The notes below the pieces were generated by a model, which was not told the origin of the DNA, made no database searches, and saw only the letters and a program-made list of their open reading frames with translations. Source: Granulicella aggregans (GTDB lineage Bacteria > Acidobacteriota > Terriglobia > Terriglobales > Acidobacteriaceae). Taken from it: 64,000 nucleotides of DNA. Within the stretch, counting starts at the first letter, position 1; each line of letters begins with the position of its first letter. Location of the stretch: positions 780,691 to 844,690 of the forward strand of contig NZ_JACHIP010000004.1 in the NCBI RefSeq assembly GCF_014203275.1, written 5' to 3'. This document shows positions 61,509 to 64,000 of the stretch, one piece after another. A program made the position numbers and the translations under genes.

Positions 61509-62463
61509 CTAAATCCCTATCCGCTCCACTTCATCGAGCGAGATCTCCACGCTCCTCCGATCGTAGAGTCCGGTGGTTCGTGCCGACTCATGAGCTGCCA
61601 TCTGCTGCGCAATCTCCAGCCTGCCGCCATTCTTAAGATAAGCCGTGATGCCCGTCGCCCGGAACGTGTGGCGACCGATCTGGGTCTTGATTCCGGCCGC
61701 CAGCGCTCGTCGACGGATCATGCGCCATACGTCGGACTGTAGCAGGGGATTGGTGGTCAGCTCTCCTGAGCGGCCTCTTGTCGTGCGGAACATCGGCTCT
61801 TTGCGCTCCTCGCCGATGCTGGCAGCCGCGGTGTATTCCTCCAGATAGCGGTCGAGATTATGGTGGGTCGGCATCTCGTGCTCCTTGCCACCCTTCTCAT
61901 GGAGGCGGACCAGCCGCGGCGTCCCTGCACAAAGAAGTCCTCGACGCGCATTGAGGTCGCCGCGCCCACGCGGGCGAAGGTATAGACCATGAGACCGATC
62001 AGGGCACGGTCACGCAGGCCGGGCAGGGAAGTGGTGTCGATCGCGTCGATCAAGGCACGGGCTTCGTCCGCCTGCAGCACAGGTGTCTTGCCACGCCGTT
62101 GCGAGTGCTTCGGCCCACGGACTGCGTGGGCTGGGTTCAGGGGATAACCTGGCCAACGACCATCCAGTCGAAGAGCATCCGCAACGCCGCCAGCCGGAGT
62201 TTCACCGTGGGTTTGGATTGAGTCTTGAGCTGCGTCTCGACGAAGGCGGCAACGTGGACCGGTTCGACCTGGGTGAGATCCACGATGCGATGCTCGGCAC
62301 AAAACTCTGAGAACTGCCGTACCGCTTCGCGGTAGGCACGTCGGGTGTTGGGATTGCGGATGTGCGAGCTGAAGAAATCACGCATCCGGGTGCGAGCTTC
62401 TGGCCGGACCGTGAATATCGAGGGCAGGGAAGTCAGCGGAGCAAGAACTAATGGAGAGTTCAA
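61509..62463 (-). pseudogene. Tyrosine recombinase/integrase, two frameshifts
   Basis: Three minus-strand frames join into one phage-type integrase of about 317 residues. Part 1 starts at TTG 62463 (AAGGAG upstream) and holds the SAM-like core-binding domain (SSHIRNPNTRRAYREAVRQF, then LRLAALRMLFDWMVVGQVI). Part 2 begins PLNPAHAVRGPKHSQRRGKTPVL and has RDRALIGLMVYTFARVGAA with the first catalytic Arg. Part 3 has IGRHTFRATGITAYLKNGG (HxxR) and ARTTGLYDRR (Tyr). Joins are near 62133 (CCCC short by one C) and 61905 (GG short by one G). Its start overlaps the methyltransferase stop (TTGA). Confidence 0.8.
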
Positions 62464-63227
62464 GACGGCTCCTTCCTTGCGACAACTATCGGCTGGTAAA
62501 ACGAAGTCGCTTGAGGTTCCAACCATTCGACTTCGGTAAACCCGGCTCTCTCCAACGAAGCCGAGATCTCAGCTCGCAAGAGCGCACGGTACCGGGAGAT
62601 GTAGTGTTTGGAAACCCAACCTACTGCCGTTTCAAAGGAGATGTAGAGATGTAGGTCATACTCCGTTCCATCCCAATCCCACACTTGGTGAACGATCCGG
62701 CGCTGCCCAGCGGCTCCAAAGAAGGCGGGCGGTTGCATGGCCGGACGGGTTTGGATCAGTTGGTCATAGTCCCGGACGGTTGCGGCGAGAGTGCCGCCGC
62801 GCCTCAGCTTGCTCCCCATCTGCTCGAATGCTCGACTCAGGTCTACTTCGGAGAGCAGGTGGGGCAATGCATTATCTGCAGCCAATACGGCATCGAATCC
62901 TTCCGCCGGGACCGAATTCAACTCACGCATATCCGCCACATGGAACTGCACCTCGACTCCTAGCCGTCTCGCCTCACGCTGGGCGCGTGCGACAGAGGCG
63001 CGGCTGAGATCAGACGCGACAACTGTATGACCTCTCTGGGCAAGCCCGAGGGCCTGCGTTCCTATTCCGCAGGAGCAATCCAATAATCTGAGAGCCGAAA
63101 GACCGGTGTACCTCTCTAGGAGCGGCCCAAGAATTCCTGCCTGTCTTTCAATGCTCCGGCTCCAGTCCTCGAAGATGAAGTGGTAATGTTCCGCGAGGTC
63201 ATCATAAAAGCCTTGAGTCGTCGTCAT
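62460..63227 (-). CDS. Class I SAM-dependent methyltransferase
   Basis: A 255-residue methyltransferase: an N-terminal FYDDLAEHYHFIFEDWSRSI, motif I LRLLDCSCGIGTQALGLAQRG (about 46-66), acidic SDLSRASV, motif DAVLAADNALPHLLS and a C-terminal sheet. It resembles glycine/sarcosine-type or small-molecule N-methyltransferases, but no substrate is certain. A strong 30-base palindrome lies 17 bases upstream of its start, so it is likely tightly regulated. The stop overlaps the start of the broken integrase, an unusual pairing that may reflect insertion. Confidence 0.78.
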   Translation of the reverse strand: MTTTQGFYDDLAEHYHFIFEDWSRSIERQAGILGPLLERYTGLSALRLLDCSCGIGTQALGLAQRGHTVVASDLSRASVARAQREARRLGVEVQFHVADMRELNSVPAEGFDAVLAADNALPHLLSEVDLSRAFEQMGSKLRRGGTLAATVRDYDQLIQTRPAMQPPAFFGAAGQRRIVHQVWDWDGTEYDLHLYISFETAVGWVSKHYISRYRALLRAEISASLERAGFTEVEWLEPQATSFYQPIVVARKEPS

Positions 63228-63243
63228 ATTTCGATCATCCTAT

Positions 63244-63273
63244 CGCGCATGATAATGCTCATTATCATGCGCG
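63244..63273. promoter_or_regulatory. 30-base perfect palindrome, probable operator
   Basis: CGCGCATGATAATG (63244-63257) and CATTATCATGCGCG (63260-63273) are perfect 14-base arms around CT. It is just upstream of the methyltransferase start on the minus strand. The core GATAATG/CATTATC resembles TetR-type or Fur-like half-sites, though its spacing differs from a Fur box. No regulator gene is next to it. Confidence 0.65.
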
Positions 63274-63457
63274 GAAAAGGGTTGAAGCCCTGCTCGGATG
63301 GCCTATATCGGCGATGTTGCCGCAAACCCCCGCGGTCTCAGCCGGTCGGGGCGGTGCGGCGGAGTCGAAACTTCCGCTATCTGTGTTATCGGAAAGTTCG
63401 CCATGAACCTCCCGATAGCGCCGCCTTAAGGCGCACAACTACAGCGAAGACTACGGG

Positions 63458-63808
63458 CTACACTCGTTCTTCCGACGCTTGTTCAGGGTAATAAAATGCG
63501 TGTATTGACTGGATCTTGCCGTCAACGATGTGAAGCCGATCAAAAACGTGATCGACACCATTCACGGTCTCCATGTCGAAGACCGTAGCAGCGAAATCGC
63601 CTTCAACGATGTGCTGCTTCAACTGAATGCCTCTGACCATCGGGAGAATTTGCGTTAGAAATCCAACTACGCTTGCCCGACCGACCAATCTCGGCATGCG
63701 GGGGCCTTCAAATGTAACGTCTTCAGCCAAGGACACCTTAGACAGATCCTTCGTAACAAAACAATCCAAATAAGCTTCAACCACAGAGACCATCTCACCT
63801 CGTGTCAT
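63458..63808 (-). CDS. SnoaL-like/NTF2-fold protein
   Basis: ATG 63808 is preferred because GAGGAG lies five bases upstream; a longer start at 63829 exists. The 116-residue product has MVSVVEAYLDCFVTKDLSKV, DVTFEGPRMPRLVGRASVVGFL and a sheet ending DHVFDRLHIVDGKIQSIHAFYYPEQ, typical of SnoaL-like proteins of about 120 residues. Enzymes of this fold vary widely; no function can be named. Single gene. Confidence 0.72.
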   Translation of the reverse strand: MTRGEMVSVVEAYLDCFVTKDLSKVSLAEDVTFEGPRMPRLVGRASVVGFLTQILPMVRGIQLKQHIVEGDFAATVFDMETVNGVDHVFDRLHIVDGKIQSIHAFYYPEQASEERV

Positions 63809-63912
63809 GGCATCTCCTCGCGCACCCATGATCTCAGACGCCCGCTACTGAGCCAATGCGCACGGTATGAGGGGTGCATCAAATCCGATGTTCCCGGAAA
63901 GTCGTGGCGGTC

Positions 63913-64000
63913 TCAACCGGTCGATGCAACACTGGCATGGAGTTTACTAGCTGGAGTTTCAAAATCCAACGTCTTGCGTGGGCGTTGATTGAGGCGCAGG
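63913..64000 (-). mobile_element. IS30-type transposase, 3' end (runs off window)
   Basis: The minus strand from the right edge reads LRLNQRPRKTLDFETPASKL and a short tail, ending at a stop at 63913-63915. LNxRPRKTL is the conserved C-terminal end of IS30-family transposases. The rest of the element lies beyond the window, so its completeness cannot be judged. Confidence 0.75.

Noticed and set aside
63244..63273. Fur box reading of the 30-base palindrome
   Set aside because: The half-sites GATAATG/CATTATC look Fur-like, but the spacing between them does not match the 19-base Fur box and the gene is not an iron gene.
1..64000. CRISPR arrays, tRNA and rRNA genes
   Set aside because: I looked for regularly spaced repeats, tRNA-like cloverleaf ends and conserved rRNA stretches and saw none. 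A covariance-model scan would settle small RNAs I cannot see by eye.

Overview
The window looks like a chromosomal segment of a soil or plant-associated Acidobacteriota of the Terriglobia (Granulicella, Terriglobus or Edaphobacter type). This is inferred from family content, not from a marker gene. The pointers are a very long Oar-like TonB receptor with an N-terminal carboxypeptidase-regulatory-like domain, VWFA-related acidobacterial secreted proteins, a PadR plus giant FtsX/MacB-type permease pair, an ECF sigma factor coupled to a TPR-tailed Ser/Thr kinase, many glycoside hydrolases, and the short dispersed repeat GTCATYCTGAGCGAAGCG. No rRNA, tRNA or CRISPR array was seen.

Layout. 1-7.8 kb: end of a surface-sugar region (CDP-glucose dehydratase tail, RmlC-like epimerase, sugar reductase, two large TPR-containing glycosyltransferases, a methyltransferase). 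7.9-14 kb: a BmpA-NupABC-type nucleoside importer facing a frameshifted cytosine/adenosine-deaminase-like amidohydrolase. 14-19 kb: a small exported protein, then a leftward sigma factor, kinase and secreted-protein operon. 19.3-31.1 kb: a sugar locus best read as N-acetylgalactosamine (GalNAc) use. It holds a porin, MFS symporter, amidohydrolase, PfkB kinase, AgaS, AgaZ/KbaZ, Tat-exported GH109 alpha-N-acetylgalactosaminidase, NagX-like membrane protein and DeoR/AgaR regulator. One 15-base motif occurs in all three divergent promoters. 31.1-33.2 kb: two perfect parS-like 16-mers, a Phd/VapC toxin-antitoxin pair and a truncated cupin. 33.3-42.5 kb: VWFA proteins (one frameshifted), the large permease with PadR, and a membrane-anchored MutS-like ATPase. 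42.6-58.4 kb: a secF remnant, a regulator joining an IclR-type helix-turn-helix to a sugar-binding domain, then a rhamnose-glycan locus (TonB receptor, GH39-like enzyme, RhaM, isomerase, GH106, GH43, GH78). 58.4-64 kb: a patchy accessory end with NTF2-like, SUKH and LprI-like small proteins, a broken tyrosine integrase, a methyltransferase behind a 30-base palindrome, and the 3' end of an IS30-type transposase.

How it works together. The two sugar loci are complete enough to read as import-and-degrade modules. GH109 would release GalNAc outside the cytoplasm, the porin and MFS protein import it, and kinase, deacetylase (no canonical NagA/AgaA; the amidohydrolase at 22550 is a candidate), AgaS and AgaZ convert it to tagatose phosphates. 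The second locus would capture and debranch rhamnose-containing plant glycans. The most notable observations are the AgaR-like operator set, the missing deacetylase, the paired parS sites, the IclR/LacI-type chimera, and five single-base frameshifts in three genes, each next to a G or C run.
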